A DNA stretch of 64,000 bases from Pseudooceanicola sp. HF7 (GCF_011806405.1 NZ_JAATOW010000017.1:1-64000), one strand, 5' to 3'. Positions 20,202 through 28,366 are shown, counted from the stretch's first letter. The notes: generated by a model from the sequence alone, not told the origin. Program-made: numbers and translations.

Positions 20202-20417
20202 TCAGCCCAGCGAAATGCCCAGGATCACGGCCATCAGGCCGAGCACGGACAGGAACAGCCCGCCCATGTTCAGCGGCATGGCCTTGCGGATCTCTTCGCG
20301 CAGGGCGGCATCTTCCAGCTGGGCTTTCTTGGCCCTGGCCACCTTGACGATGGACCAGACCAGAAGGGTCAGCCCGATGACCGAAACCACGGCCCCGATC
20401 CAGATCATCCATTCCAT
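20202..20417 (-). CDS. Small two-helix membrane protein
   Basis: This 71-aa protein begins MEWMIWIGAVVSVIGLTLLV with an AAGGAGG ribosome-binding site before the ATG at 20417. Two hydrophobic helices flank a charged amphipathic segment (KVARAKKAQLEDAALREEIR). No function is assigned. Longer open frame upstream, to 20693, overlaps the gapR start and is not expected to be translated. Confidence 0.7.
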   Translation of the reverse strand: MEWMIWIGAVVSVIGLTLLVWSIVKVARAKKAQLEDAALREEIRKAMPLNMGGLFLSVLGLMAVILGISLG

Positions 20418-20576
20418 GTGCGCCTCCTTGGCAGGTTTTCCTGCGCCTAATCCAGCCGATCTCAGGTTGCAAGCCTTAGAGCGGGCGCTTCCCCCTTGCA
20501 GCACCGTCACCCCGCCGCTAGCAAGGGGTTCCGCCGCCGCCAAGGGCTGGCTGACGTTCCGATCCGAAGGTGAGAC

Positions 20577-20840
20577 ATGGAAGACGAGAGCAACGCAGAT
20601 GCCAATTACCGCGTGACTGCCGGCGAATTGCGGCAGTTCATAGAGCGCTACGAGCGGCTCGAGGCAGAAAAGAAGGATATCGCGGACCAGCAAAAGGAAG
20701 TCATGGCAGAGGCCAAGGGCCGCGGCTATGACACCAAGGTCATGCGCAAGGTCATCGCGCTGCGCAAGCGCGATCAGGACGACATAGCCGAGGAAGAGGC
20801 GGTGCTGGAAATGTACAAGGAAGCGCTGGGCATGAGCTGA
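20577..20840 (+). CDS. gapR: GapR family (DUF2312) DNA-binding protein
   Basis: This 87-aa coiled-coil protein (ELRQFIERYERLEAEKKDIA ... AKGRGYDTKVMRKVIALRKR) matches GapR, the alphaproteobacterial nucleoid protein. In Caulobacter it encircles overtwisted, AT-rich DNA ahead of polymerases and stimulates topoisomerases. Length and the basic DTKVMRKVI motif fit the family. The gene stands alone and is followed by a hairpin terminator. Confidence 0.92.
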   Translation: MEDESNADANYRVTAGELRQFIERYERLEAEKKDIADQQKEVMAEAKGRGYDTKVMRKVIALRKRDQDDIAEEEAVLEMYKEALGMS

Positions 20841-20929
20841 GGCCCTTGGCCCGGTTTCGGGCCGAAGGGGTCAGGCGCAGGTCAGAACAGCTTTCAGCCG
20901 GGGCAGGGGCCCCGCGCCGCAATCAGATC

Positions 20930-20962
20930 AGGCCGGGCAGGGGACATCCTGCCCGGCCTTTT
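20930..20962 (+). terminator. Rho-independent terminator
   Basis: Perfect 12-bp stem AGGCCGGGCAGG (20930-20941) with CCTGCCCGGCCT (20948-20959), followed by TTTT; it lies downstream of gapR and convergent with the next gene. Confidence 0.85.
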
Positions 20963-20994
20963 CCGTGGCCGGGCGCTGACGAAACGTCACTTTT

Positions 20995-21870
20995 TCAGGG
21001 GCGGATGAAGCGCACGCCTTCGATCAGTGCGATCCGCTCCAGGTCCTCTTCGTAGATCCGCGTCAGGGTGTCGACGGTCTCTTGCGTCCATCCGGGCAGG
21101 TGGATCTCTGTCTCCAGGTAGTCGTCCAGGGCATGACGCTCCAGGAAGGCCGCCGTCACCTCGCGCCGCTGCTGATCGGTCAGGGTGCTGTTGCGGGCCA
21201 TGTAGTCGCGCAGCTTCTCAAGGCCATTGGGGTGCATCACCTGGCGCAGGATGGCATATTCACCTTCCAGCGGGATCGGCGTTTCAAGGCCGCAGATCCG
21301 GTGAAGGACCTCTGGCCAGATCAGCGGTGTGTCTTCATGGCACCAGACGGTGATCGGAATATTCGGCGCCGCCGCGCGCATCCGGTAGAGCATCTCTGAC
21401 CAATGCAGGGCTTCGGGATCGCAATCGCGGAACACCTCGTAGATGCCCGCACCGGGGGCGTCGGCCTCCAGCTTTGGCACGAAGATCGCCGGGTTGCACA
21501 GGCCCAGGAAGACCTCGACCTGGTCCTCCTGGAAGAGGTCGCGTGTCGCAGCCAGGCGCATGTCGGCATTCGGGTAGAATCGGTTCCGGGCCAGGGCGCG
21601 GCGCGGAACGCTGAAGTAATTGGGATTGGTCAGCAACAGGCGCGGACAATCGAGCGGCCCGTCCAGCCCGTTCAGAAGCGTTTCGCGCTGGCCGTCCAGG
21701 CGCGACTCGTAGGACATCTTGTCCAATATATGACGCAGTTCACGCCTGTATCTTGAAGGTCCCGGGACAGAGACACCCTTTTCCAGAAGCACATCCCGGT
21801 TGCGCAGGAGGCACTTCGTGAGCTGGTCATCGTCCGTCCCGAAGACACCTGCATGGATCGCAATTTTCAT
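20995..21870 (-). CDS. Conserved hypothetical protein, sulfotransferase-like start
   Basis: This 291-aa soluble protein begins MKIAIHAGVFGTDDDQLTKC. That start resembles the N-terminus of sulfotransferase-like proteins (beta strand, HxG, then helix), but the usual KTGTT phosphate-binding residues are absent. Further conserved-looking pieces are FSVPRRALARNRFYPNADMR and HWSEMLYRMRAAAPNIPITV. No confident function can be given. It is probably a single-gene transcript, divergent from the ABC permease gene. Confidence 0.65.
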   Translation of the reverse strand: MKIAIHAGVFGTDDDQLTKCLLRNRDVLLEKGVSVPGPSRYRRELRHILDKMSYESRLDGQRETLLNGLDGPLDCPRLLLTNPNYFSVPRRALARNRFYPNADMRLAATRDLFQEDQVEVFLGLCNPAIFVPKLEADAPGAGIYEVFRDCDPEALHWSEMLYRMRAAAPNIPITVWCHEDTPLIWPEVLHRICGLETPIPLEGEYAILRQVMHPNGLEKLRDYMARNSTLTDQQRREVTAAFLERHALDDYLETEIHLPGWTQETVDTLTRIYEEDLERIALIEGVRFIRP

Positions 21871-21959
21871 TTCTGCTCCGCGTGGCTGGCCGGAAGAGGT
21901 CCGGTGCCATCTTAGGCTGCGATCTGGACAGACCCAACCGTTTCGGGCAACCCATTTCC

Positions 21960-23624
21960 ATGACTGATGCCCAAGTTACACTCCGCCCGACCCGACGCCG
22001 CCGCCTGCGGGCCCTTCTGGATCCCTGGTCCATCGGCGCGGCGCTGATCGCGGTGATCGTTCTTGCACCGATCCTGTCAGTCTTCTGGAAGGCCCTTTCC
22101 CCAAAGGAACCGATCTGGGCGCATCTGGTTTCTACCACGCTGCCGCGCTACCTGGGCAATTCGCTGATGCTGATGCTCAGCGTCGGGCTGGTGACGGGGA
22201 TCGTGGGCACGGCCACCGCCTGGATGTCGGCGCGTTACGAATTTCCCCTGCGCCGGGCACTGGACACGCTGCTGCTTCTACCGCTAGCGATCCCGGCCTA
22301 TATCGGCGCCTATGCGCTGGTCGATTTCCTGGAATATGCCGGCCCGATCCAGAGCGGGCTGCGCCAGCTCTTCGGCTGGAATGATGCGCGAGACTACTGG
22401 TTCCCCGAGATCCGCTCGATGGGGGCGGCGATCATCGTGCTTTCCGCCGCGCTCTATCCTTACGTCTACCTGCTGTCCCGTGCCGCCTTCCGCGAACAAT
22501 CCGCCAGCGCGGACGAGGTCGCGCGCTCCCTGGGCGCCGGCCCCTTCGCGCGGTTCTGGCGCATCGGCCTGCCCATGGCCCGGCCGGCCATCGCCGCCGC
22601 GATCTCCATCGTGATGATGGAAACGGTGAATGATTTCGGGACGGTGGATTTCTTTGCCGTGCAGACGCTGACCACCGGCATCTTCTCTGTCTGGCTGCAA
22701 AGCTACAATCCCGGCGGGGCGGCCCAGATCGCCTGCGTGATCCTCGCATTGGTCCTGGCGCTGGTGCTGGTGGAGAAGACCTCCCGCCGTCGCCTGCGCT
22801 TCTACGCGCTCTCGCGCCGCCATCGCCCGGTGCCGCGCCGCCAGCTGAGCGGCTGGCGGGCCGGGCTTGCCACGGCGGGCTGCCTGGTGCCCTTCCTGCT
22901 GGGCTTCGTCCTGCCCGGAGGCGTCATCCTTTCCCATGCGCTTTCCGCTGGGGATGGCTGGTTGGATCCCGGCCTGATGGCCGCCCTGCGCCACACGCTG
23001 ACCATCTGCGGAGCGGCGGCCGTGGTCACGCTGCTGGCGGCAATCTTCCTGGTCTACGGCGTGCGGTTGTCCGGCGCGGCGCTGCCCCGGCTGCTGCTGC
23101 CGGTCACCACCATCGGCTATGCCGCCCCCGGCGCCGTGCTGGCGGTGGGGATCCTGATCCCGCTTGCCGCGCTCGACAACCGCGTCGCGGATGGCATCCT
23201 GGCGCTCACGGGCTTCGATCCGGGGCTCATGCTGACGGGCACGGCCTTCGCGGTGGTCCTGGCCTATTGCGTGCGCTTCTTCGCCATCGCCCAGGGCGCG
23301 ACGGACGGGGCCATGGGCCGCGTGCCCCCGGCGCTTGGCATGGCGGCGCGCTCCCTAGGGCGCAGCCGCGCGCAGGTGCTGCGCTCGGTCTATTTCCCGC
23401 TGATCCGCGGCACGCTGGCCTCTGCGCTGCTGCTGGTCTTCGTCGACAGCGTGAAGGAGCTTCCCGCCACGCTTCTGCTGCGGCCTTTCAACTATGACAC
23501 CCTGGCCACGCGGGTCTTCGAAAAGGCCAGCCTGGAGCAATTGGGCCAGGCCGCGCCGGCCGCGCTTCTGGTGATCGGCGTCGGCCTTGCGGCGGTTGCG
23601 CTGCTGGCACGCACAAACCGATGA
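21960..23624 (+). CDS. Iron(III)-type ABC transporter permease (FbpB-like, fused)
   Basis: This 554-aa protein has two tandem binding-protein-dependent permease domains, about six helices each, as in Fe3+ transport permeases (FbpB/SfuB). Coupling loops are visible at AREQSADEVARSLG-like FREQSASADEVARSLGAGPF in the first half and AARSLGRSRAQVLRSVYFPL in the second. The ATG at 21960 is preferred over open frame starting at 21882. No binding protein or ATPase gene is adjacent, so its partners must be encoded elsewhere. The gene ends 45 bp before tRNA-Thr. Confidence 0.9.
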   Translation: MTDAQVTLRPTRRRRLRALLDPWSIGAALIAVIVLAPILSVFWKALSPKEPIWAHLVSTTLPRYLGNSLMLMLSVGLVTGIVGTATAWMSARYEFPLRRALDTLLLLPLAIPAYIGAYALVDFLEYAGPIQSGLRQLFGWNDARDYWFPEIRSMGAAIIVLSAALYPYVYLLSRAAFREQSASADEVARSLGAGPFARFWRIGLPMARPAIAAAISIVMMETVNDFGTVDFFAVQTLTTGIFSVWLQSYNPGGAAQIACVILALVLALVLVEKTSRRRLRFYALSRRHRPVPRRQLSGWRAGLATAGCLVPFLLGFVLPGGVILSHALSAGDGWLDPGLMAALRHTLTICGAAAVVTLLAAIFLVYGVRLSGAALPRLLLPVTTIGYAAPGAVLAVGILIPLAALDNRVADGILALTGFDPGLMLTGTAFAVVLAYCVRFFAIAQGATDGAMGRVPPALGMAARSLGRSRAQVLRSVYFPLIRGTLASALLLVFVDSVKELPATLLLRPFNYDTLATRVFEKASLEQLGQAAPAALLVIGVGLAAVALLARTNR

Positions 23625-23669
23625 AAACCACTTGATCGGCCCCTCGCCAGCAAGTAAACGGCTCCCGAT

Positions 23670-23745
23670 GCCCCTATAGCTCAGCTGGTAGAGCAACTGA
23701 TTTGTAATCAGTAGGTCCGCGGTTCGAGTCCGTGTGGGGGCACCA
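23670..23745 (+). tRNA. tRNA-Thr (TGT)
   Basis: A complete cloverleaf: acceptor GCCCCTA/TGGGGGC, D-arm GCTCAGCTGGTAGAGC, anticodon arm CTGA-TT-TGT-AA-TCAG, T-arm with GGTTCGAGTCC, and an encoded CCA. The anticodon TGT reads Thr ACA. Its 3' end is the integration target of the adjacent islands and is repeated at 30633 and 39526. Confidence 0.97.
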
Positions 23746-23749
23746 GAAA
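23721..23749 (+). repeat. Attachment site (left, within tRNA-Thr 3' end)
   Basis: A 29-bp segment comprising the T-arm, acceptor 3' strand and CCA of tRNA-Thr plus GAAA is repeated exactly at 30633-30661. Its core CCGTGTGGGGGCACCA recurs at 39526-39541. It is the left boundary of element 1 and restores an intact tRNA. Confidence 0.9.
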
Positions 23750-23792
23750 TCATTGAAATTGCTGTACTTTCATGGTGTTAGTGGGAAAACCA

Positions 23793-23810
23793 CTACACAA
23801 ACGCTACACA
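23793..23810 (+). repeat. Paired CTACACA motifs near left end of element 1 (putative integrase arm sites)
   Basis: CTACACA at 23793-23799 and 23804-23810, spaced 11 bp start to start, lie about 50 bp inside the attachment core. The same pair with identical spacing is at 30564 and 30575 near the other end of element 1. Confidence 0.6.
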
Positions 23811-23826
23811 TTGGGGTGTGGCAGGG

Positions 23827-25245
23827 ATGAGAGTCGTCTTGGAAAGAAAGCACCTGAAGCCGCCGACAAAGACGGCAAATGCCAAGTACCGGAGGCGTGT
23901 CCCCGAGGATCTGAGAGATGTCTTTGGACGGTCCGCCGTCGAGTGGTCCCTGAAGTCGAAAGACCCTGAGGTCTATCTCAGGAACTACGATATCGAGCAC
24001 CAGCGGTTTGAGGCCATGGCGGCGCGGAAGACGACAGTTTCCGGCGATCAGATCAAATGGGAGATGGCGCAGAAGGCCGCTATCGAGCACGGCTTGGCGA
24101 AGCCTTCGGACACCCGGATTGGTCCGGTGGACATGGAGGCCGAGCAGGCGCGTTTCCAGGCGTTCACGGAGGCTATCCTGTCGGAGTCGGCTCGGTTGAC
24201 CCCTCAGCAACTGACCGCGAAGCTTGCCAACAGGCCCGCCAAGACGTCTTTCGACCTTCTCCTTGAGGCGCAGGTCTCCGGCATTGAGAAACCAGCAGCG
24301 ACCCTGAAGGATTTCGCGCGGGAGTACCTGAGAGACCGAGAGGGCAGGGCCACCTACAACGATCTTGAGAAACAGGTGAGCCTTGTCGTGCGAGGTGTGG
24401 AGGAGGTGACCGGAAGGGAAGCCCCAACGGTCATCTCACTGACGGAAGAGGATGCATATGCCTTCCGGAACGCCATGCGAGACAAGGGGAATGCGATCTC
24501 GACCATTGAGAAGCGGTTCAACATCCTGAACGCTGTACTGAACCACGGCAAAAAGCGGTTCGGCATGAAGCACTGGGCCAACCCGTTTGAGGATGTCGAG
24601 ATGCCCCAGGACGATGGAACGGCAGGAGAGGCCAAGAGGAAGCCGCTGAGTGCAGAGGAGGTTGCTGCCGTGGTTCAGAAGCTGCGGGCCAGCAATGACG
24701 ACCTCAGGGACATCTGGCTCCTTATGACGTTCTGCGGCGTTGGCCCGAATGAAGCACGGGGAATTCTCCGTCGTGAGGTCTCCACAGACGGGGATGTCGC
24801 GTATTTCGAGGTTAAGGCCAACCGGAAGCGCCGCCTGAAGACCGGAGAGAGGCCCCGGAGCATCCCGCTCGTTGGCGCAGCACGTGCCATGATGCAGAGG
24901 CGATTGGATGCGAAGGGGGATCAGGATGCCCCGATCTTCCCGCGCTATGCAGAACACAGCAGCAGCAACAGCCTATCAGCGGCGCTCGTGAAGCAGATGA
25001 AGGCTGCCGGAGTGTGGGAGAAGACGGTGAAAGTTCCATACTCGCTCAGGCATACCCTGAAGGAGCAGCTGCGCTGGGTCGCGCCGAAGAGTTTCCAGGT
25101 GCGGATCTTCGGGCATGGCTACGGAGAAGGCGGGTCAGCGGATGACTATGGTGAGGATGAGATGCTTGAGCGGCAGGCAGAGTTTATCGAGAATGCACTG
25201 AAACGCGGTGGCCTCTTAGATCTCTTCCAGGCTCCCAAAGAGTGA
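23827..25245 (+). CDS. Tyrosine-type site-specific integrase of element 1, catalytic Arg I replaced
   Basis: This 472-aa integrase lies directly beside the attachment site. An SAM-like core-binding domain (about 160-260) precedes the catalytic domain. Motifs are the beta-hairpin Lys in RRLKTGERPRSIPL, the YSLRHT box, the GHGYGE box and a candidate nucleophile Tyr in ADDYGED. The first catalytic Arg position reads CGVGPNEARG, with Gly306 (codon GGC) where family members, including the second integrase here (GARPSE), have Arg. This predicts impaired strand cleavage. The ATG at 23827 or a GTG at 23818 may be the start. Confidence 0.88.
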   Translation: MRVVLERKHLKPPTKTANAKYRRRVPEDLRDVFGRSAVEWSLKSKDPEVYLRNYDIEHQRFEAMAARKTTVSGDQIKWEMAQKAAIEHGLAKPSDTRIGPVDMEAEQARFQAFTEAILSESARLTPQQLTAKLANRPAKTSFDLLLEAQVSGIEKPAATLKDFAREYLRDREGRATYNDLEKQVSLVVRGVEEVTGREAPTVISLTEEDAYAFRNAMRDKGNAISTIEKRFNILNAVLNHGKKRFGMKHWANPFEDVEMPQDDGTAGEAKRKPLSAEEVAAVVQKLRASNDDLRDIWLLMTFCGVGPNEARGILRREVSTDGDVAYFEVKANRKRRLKTGERPRSIPLVGAARAMMQRRLDAKGDQDAPIFPRYAEHSSSNSLSAALVKQMKAAGVWEKTVKVPYSLRHTLKEQLRWVAPKSFQVRIFGHGYGEGGSADDYGEDEMLERQAEFIENALKRGGLLDLFQAPKE

Positions 25246-25269
25246 ACCGTCCGGGATGATTTTGGGGTC

Positions 25270-25387
25270 AAAAATTCGAGACCCCATATTCGATATGGAC
25301 GCGAGCGGTTTCCCCCCCGGTGCCCTCTGACATCTGCGGGGTATCCGCCAGGTGCTGGTGCGAGCGCGGGAGGTGGGGTCTTTTCGA
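25270..25387 (+). other. Conserved structured noncoding block after integrase 1
   Basis: About 118 bp begins with AAAAATTCGAGACCCCA and ends in GGTGGGGTCTTTT. GACCCCA at the 5' side can pair with TGGGGTC at the 3' side, giving a long-range stem followed by T residues. The same block, with internal differences, follows integrase 2 at 32137-32256. It could be an integrase-transcript terminator, a small RNA or a recombination site. Confidence 0.55.
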
Positions 25388-25520
25388 AAGCCAAGCGATT
25401 GCCCCCTTCAGCTTATGAGAGAAGGGGCTGATCCGTTTTTGTTACAGGCACAACCAACGTTGACATTTGCAACGGCTGGGGAATATGGCTGAAGGCAGGC
25501 CAATTGGGAGACCCTGCATC

Positions 25521-26186
25521 ATGCGTCAGTTCGTCATTTACAAGCGTGTCAGCACCGCAGAGCAGGGGCGGTCCGGGTTGGGCCTCGCGGCGCAGGAGCG
25601 TGACATTGGTATTTTCCTCGATGCCTACGCAGAGGAGCCTTTTGAGGTTCTGGCAGAGTTCACCGAGGTGGAGACCGGCAAAGCCGATGACCGTCCTGAG
25701 CTTTCCAAGGCGCTGGAGATCGTAAGGAAGACAGGTGCTGAACTGCTCGTGGCAAAGCTGGACCGCTTGAGCCGCAAGGTGTCGTTCGTGGCAACCCTGA
25801 TGGATGACAAGCGGGTTCAGCTTCGGGTCGCTGCCATGCCCCACGCCGACAAGTTCCAGCTTCATATCTACGCTGCCCTAGCGGAGCAGGAGCGGGAGTT
25901 CATCTCTCTCAGGACCAAGGCGGCGCTGGGCGAGGCGAAGGCGCGGGGCGTGAAGCTGGGCGGGGAGCGAGATGCCACCAAAGCCCGGAACAAGGCTGTC
26001 AAGGCGCAGGCGCAAAAAGGGGCCGAAAGGGTCGCCGGGATCGTCCTGCCCCTGAGGAGCCAAGGGGCCACCCTCAGAGAGATCGCGGCAACGCTGAACA
26101 GCTCCGGAGTGCCGACCGCGAGGGGCGGGAAATGGCAGGCTTCCCAAGTGAAGCGTGTGATCGAGCGATTGGAGCGTGCCAGCTAG
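25521..26186 (+). CDS. Serine recombinase (resolvase/invertase family), element 1
   Basis: This 221-aa protein has the N-terminal resolvase catalytic domain: nucleophile Ser11 in YKRVST, the helix [20 protein letters not shown] and [18 protein letters not shown]-terminal helix-turn-helix follows ([20 protein letters not shown]). The ATG at 25521 is chosen because the preceding 18 codons lack homology. It probably resolves or inverts element DNA. It differs clearly from the serine recombinase of element 2, although both occupy the same position in their elements. Confidence 0.88.
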   Translation: MRQFVIYKRVSTAEQGRSGLGLAAQERDIGIFLDAYAEEPFEVLAEFTEVETGKADDRPELSKALEIVRKTGAELLVAKLDRLSRKVSFVATLMDDKRVQLRVAAMPHADKFQLHIYAALAEQEREFISLRTKAALGEAKARGVKLGGERDATKARNKAVKAQAQKGAERVAGIVLPLRSQGATLREIAATLNSSGVPTARGGKWQASQVKRVIERLERAS

Positions 26187-26331
26187 GAGCGCTACCATGC
26201 AGAGCCCTTCATGCCTTCTATCTGTCTTGTGCCACGATGAAGACAAGCTTCGGACGTGGACGCAGGAGGTGGTTTGAGGGCGGAAGACCAACGAACTGAA
26301 ACTCTTCGACTTCAACAGCAACAACATCCGC

Positions 26332-26637
26332 GTGGTTACCCTGGAGGGTGAGCCGTGGTTCGTGGCGGCTGATGTGTGCCGCGCTCTAGGACTCTCTCAC
26401 ATCACCAACGCCTTGCGTCCTCTGAACACCAAGGAGGTCTCCAACTTTAATCGGATTACGCTTGGCGTGGTCCGCGCAGGGAGGCCGATGAAACTTGTCA
26501 CCGAGAGCGGTCTCTACAAGCTGATCCTGCGGTCGAACAAACCCGAGGCCCGCGCCCTCCAAGAATGGGTGACCAGCACGGTCCTCCCGGCAATCCGCAA
26601 GGATGGCAGCTACATCATGGGTGAGGAGAAGGCTTGA
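26332..26637 (+). CDS. BRO-N domain protein, element 1, with damaged 5' end
   Basis: At least 101 aa match the BRO N-terminal domain found in phage antirepressor-type proteins: VTLEGEPWFVAADVCRALGL, LVTESGLYKLILRSNKPEA and TSTVLPAIRKDGSYIMGEE. Homology extends upstream of the GTG at 26332 as NELKLFDFNSNN in the same frame, but no start codon exists there: the codon expected to be ATG at 26284 reads AAG, and a TGA closes the frame at 26275. The protein is either N-terminally shortened or a decaying gene. Confidence 0.7.
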   Translation: MVTLEGEPWFVAADVCRALGLSHITNALRPLNTKEVSNFNRITLGVVRAGRPMKLVTESGLYKLILRSNKPEARALQEWVTSTVLPAIRKDGSYIMGEEKA

Positions 26638-26667
26638 AGGCCGGTGAGGTTCTGGTAAGTATTTGAA

Positions 26668-26723
26668 GGGAGATGATATTCCCACAAGTGGGACCAACCG
26701 CTCACTGACCGATTTCATCTCCC
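26668..26723 (+). promoter_or_regulatory. Palindromic leader before the 53-aa gene, element 1
   Basis: Outer stem GGGAGATGA (26668-26676) pairs with TCATCTCCC (26715-26723), enclosing a palindrome TCCCACAAGTGGGA (26680-26693). The arrangement is conserved in element 2 at 33747-33802. It could be an operator for the adjacent BRO-N protein or an RNA attenuator. Confidence 0.55.
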
Positions 26724-26755
26724 CCTTCTGACAAGTGACCAAGAAGGGAACGACC

Positions 26756-26917
26756 ATGCTTAAGCACAATTTCGATATCCAGATAGACCCGCGCCTCGAC
26801 GGAGAGCCGCGTTGCTGGGTCATGCGGGCAGACTCCGGGCGCACTGAGGGATGGCATGGCCGGGTCTTGTTCCTCCGTTGGTTCTGGGAGCGCGAGAGCA
26901 AGCCGCTGAGGGGCTAG
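26756..26917 (+). CDS. 53-aa conserved element-core protein, element 1
   Basis: MLKHNFDIQIDPRLDGEPRC... is 53 residues long, and 41 of 53 are identical in the copy at 33836-33997. The ATG at 26756 has AAGGGA seven bases upstream. It contains five tryptophan or phenylalanine pairs such as GWHGRVL and RWF, and ends ERESKPLRG. No known family is recognised. Conservation of protein, leader and position between elements argues it is a real gene with a core function. Confidence 0.72.
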   Translation: MLKHNFDIQIDPRLDGEPRCWVMRADSGRTEGWHGRVLFLRWFWERESKPLRG

Positions 26918-27227
26918 AAAGGGGCCGCTAGCATAGAGGACCCACCGGCACTTGTGCGGGCACTCAGGAGGCTCTCAGCGGCTTCCAGCGGGGCGCTTGG
27001 GTGCCAGTCTTTCGGGGCGCGACAGGTGCTCGGAGCGGAGGCGCAGAGCGGCCTCGGGCTTGAGTTGTACTAGGAGAACCCCATTCGGCCCCCATCAAGG
27101 CTGAAAGTTCGGCTGCCCTTTGTGGGATAAACATATCGCCCTGTGACCCTCATTCCGTGAGGCCAGCGGAGCGAAATGACGCTCTCCATCCGACACGCCA
27201 CCCAGATCAAAATTAAGGAGTCGTCAA
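26918..27227 (+). other. Conserved noncoding block downstream of 53-aa gene, element 1
   Basis: This 310-bp stretch has no gene. It shares pieces with 33998-34350 in element 2: CTTTCGGGGCGCGACAGGTG, an AGAACC...CATTCGG...CCCCAT...GGCTGAAA motif near 27075-27110, and CCAGCGGAGCG before the next gene. GC-rich inverted segments suggest structure. It could be an RNA, an origin or a packaging/transfer site. Confidence 0.5.
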
Positions 27228-27743
27228 TTGGACGATATCACAAAATCGGCCTTGGCCGAAGGAACTTACGTTGCCTACACGGACGGCAGCTGCAAAGGCA
27301 ATCCCGGTCCTGGGGGCGCTGCTTACCGGCTGTATGCTCCCGACGGATCAGACCCCAGCGAGTTTTCCCGCAAGAGCAAACACACCACCAACAACAAGGC
27401 TGAGATGCAGGCAGTAATCGACGCCCTCAAGGCGACCCCAGTGGACGCCTATGTCATGATCTGCCTGGACAGTGAGTACATCAAGAATGGGCTCGAGGAC
27501 TATCTCCCCAAATGGGTCGGCAACGGCTGGAAGACATCCAAAGGCAAGCCAGTGGAGAACCGCGACAGATGGGAGATGATCAAGGCCCTTGTGGATGAGC
27601 GGTTGGTGACCTTCCGCAAGATCAAGGCCCACTCAGGAGACCCGGACAATAACCGCGTGGACCAACTGGCCGGAGAGGCGGCAAATCGAGCGGAGCGGGC
27701 CGCTAAAAAGCACCAGCAGCTGCACAAGGATGCCTCCAAGTGA
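27228..27743 (+). CDS. rnhA: Ribonuclease HI, element 1 cargo (TTG start)
   Basis: This 171-aa RNase HI degrades RNA in RNA:DNA hybrids. The catalytic set is complete: D19 in YTDGSCKGNPGPGG, E59 in NNKAEMQAV, D81 in CLDSEY, H135 in KAHSGD and D145 in NRVDQLA. The start is a TTG at 27228, seven bases after AAGGAG; no ATG is available. Its stop overlaps the GTG start of the next gene, so the two are coupled. A mobile copy, extra to the expected chromosomal one, may act in element replication or in removing R-loops. Confidence 0.93.
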   Translation: MDDITKSALAEGTYVAYTDGSCKGNPGPGGAAYRLYAPDGSDPSEFSRKSKHTTNNKAEMQAVIDALKATPVDAYVMICLDSEYIKNGLEDYLPKWVGNGWKTSKGKPVENRDRWEMIKALVDERLVTFRKIKAHSGDPDNNRVDQLAGEAANRAERAAKKHQQLHKDASK

Positions 27744-28366
27744 GCGCCGCAGAAGTGCCGAGCCAAGATTGCGCAGGGGAGACCCTCTGCGCGACTTGTG
27801 GGGCAGGCTTTGAGAAGACCCGAAAGGACAAGCGGTATTGCTCCAAGGCGTGCGCTCGGGTCGCCAGTAGGAACAATAATCGCGGACCCCGCCAGATCGA
27901 AGACAAGGAGCGGGCAAGGTGGCACTACGGACGGGCTGCATGGCTCCTACATGACTTATATCGGCTACCGAAGCGTGAGCAGCGTCGTATGGGGCAGGCC
28001 ATCCTGGAAGCCGCATCTGGACCCGATCCCGCTCTGAGGAACATCCTCACCGACCCCGCTCTACTCGGGGCACCCTATGGGTCAACAAAGGGCTTGCTGG
28101 AAACAGACCATGGAAAACCAAACATCGCCAAGTTCATGAATACGTTCTGCCGGGAGGAGTACGGAACAAGCATCCGAGATACGATCCTAGATGAGGGCAA
28201 ACCGGCTTGGCGGACGTTCACGACAGGAGAGCCTCTCTGCATTTCGAAAGTCCCTCCGCACATACATGAGAAGACCCCTGAGGTACTTGAGAGGATCACC
28301 ATAGCCGAGCTTCGTCAGCGTTTCCCAATGGGCAGGACGCAGGAACAGAGGCAATACGCTGCCTAG
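27740..28366 (+). CDS. Zinc-ribbon protein coupled to RNase HI, element 1
   Basis: This 208-aa protein begins with a GTG overlapping the RNase HI stop (GTGA). A treble-clef type motif CATCGAGFEKTRKDKRYC followed by SKAC gives four cysteines that could bind zinc (residues about 17-40). The rest is charged, without a recognised domain. Translational coupling suggests it works with RNase HI on nucleic acid. The last 40 codons overlap one copy of a 28-bp direct repeat. Confidence 0.72.
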   Translation: MSAAEVPSQDCAGETLCATCGAGFEKTRKDKRYCSKACARVASRNNNRGPRQIEDKERARWHYGRAAWLLHDLYRLPKREQRRMGQAILEAASGPDPALRNILTDPALLGAPYGSTKGLLETDHGKPNIAKFMNTFCREEYGTSIRDTILDEGKPAWRTFTTGEPLCISKVPPHIHEKTPEVLERITIAELRQRFPMGRTQEQRQYAA

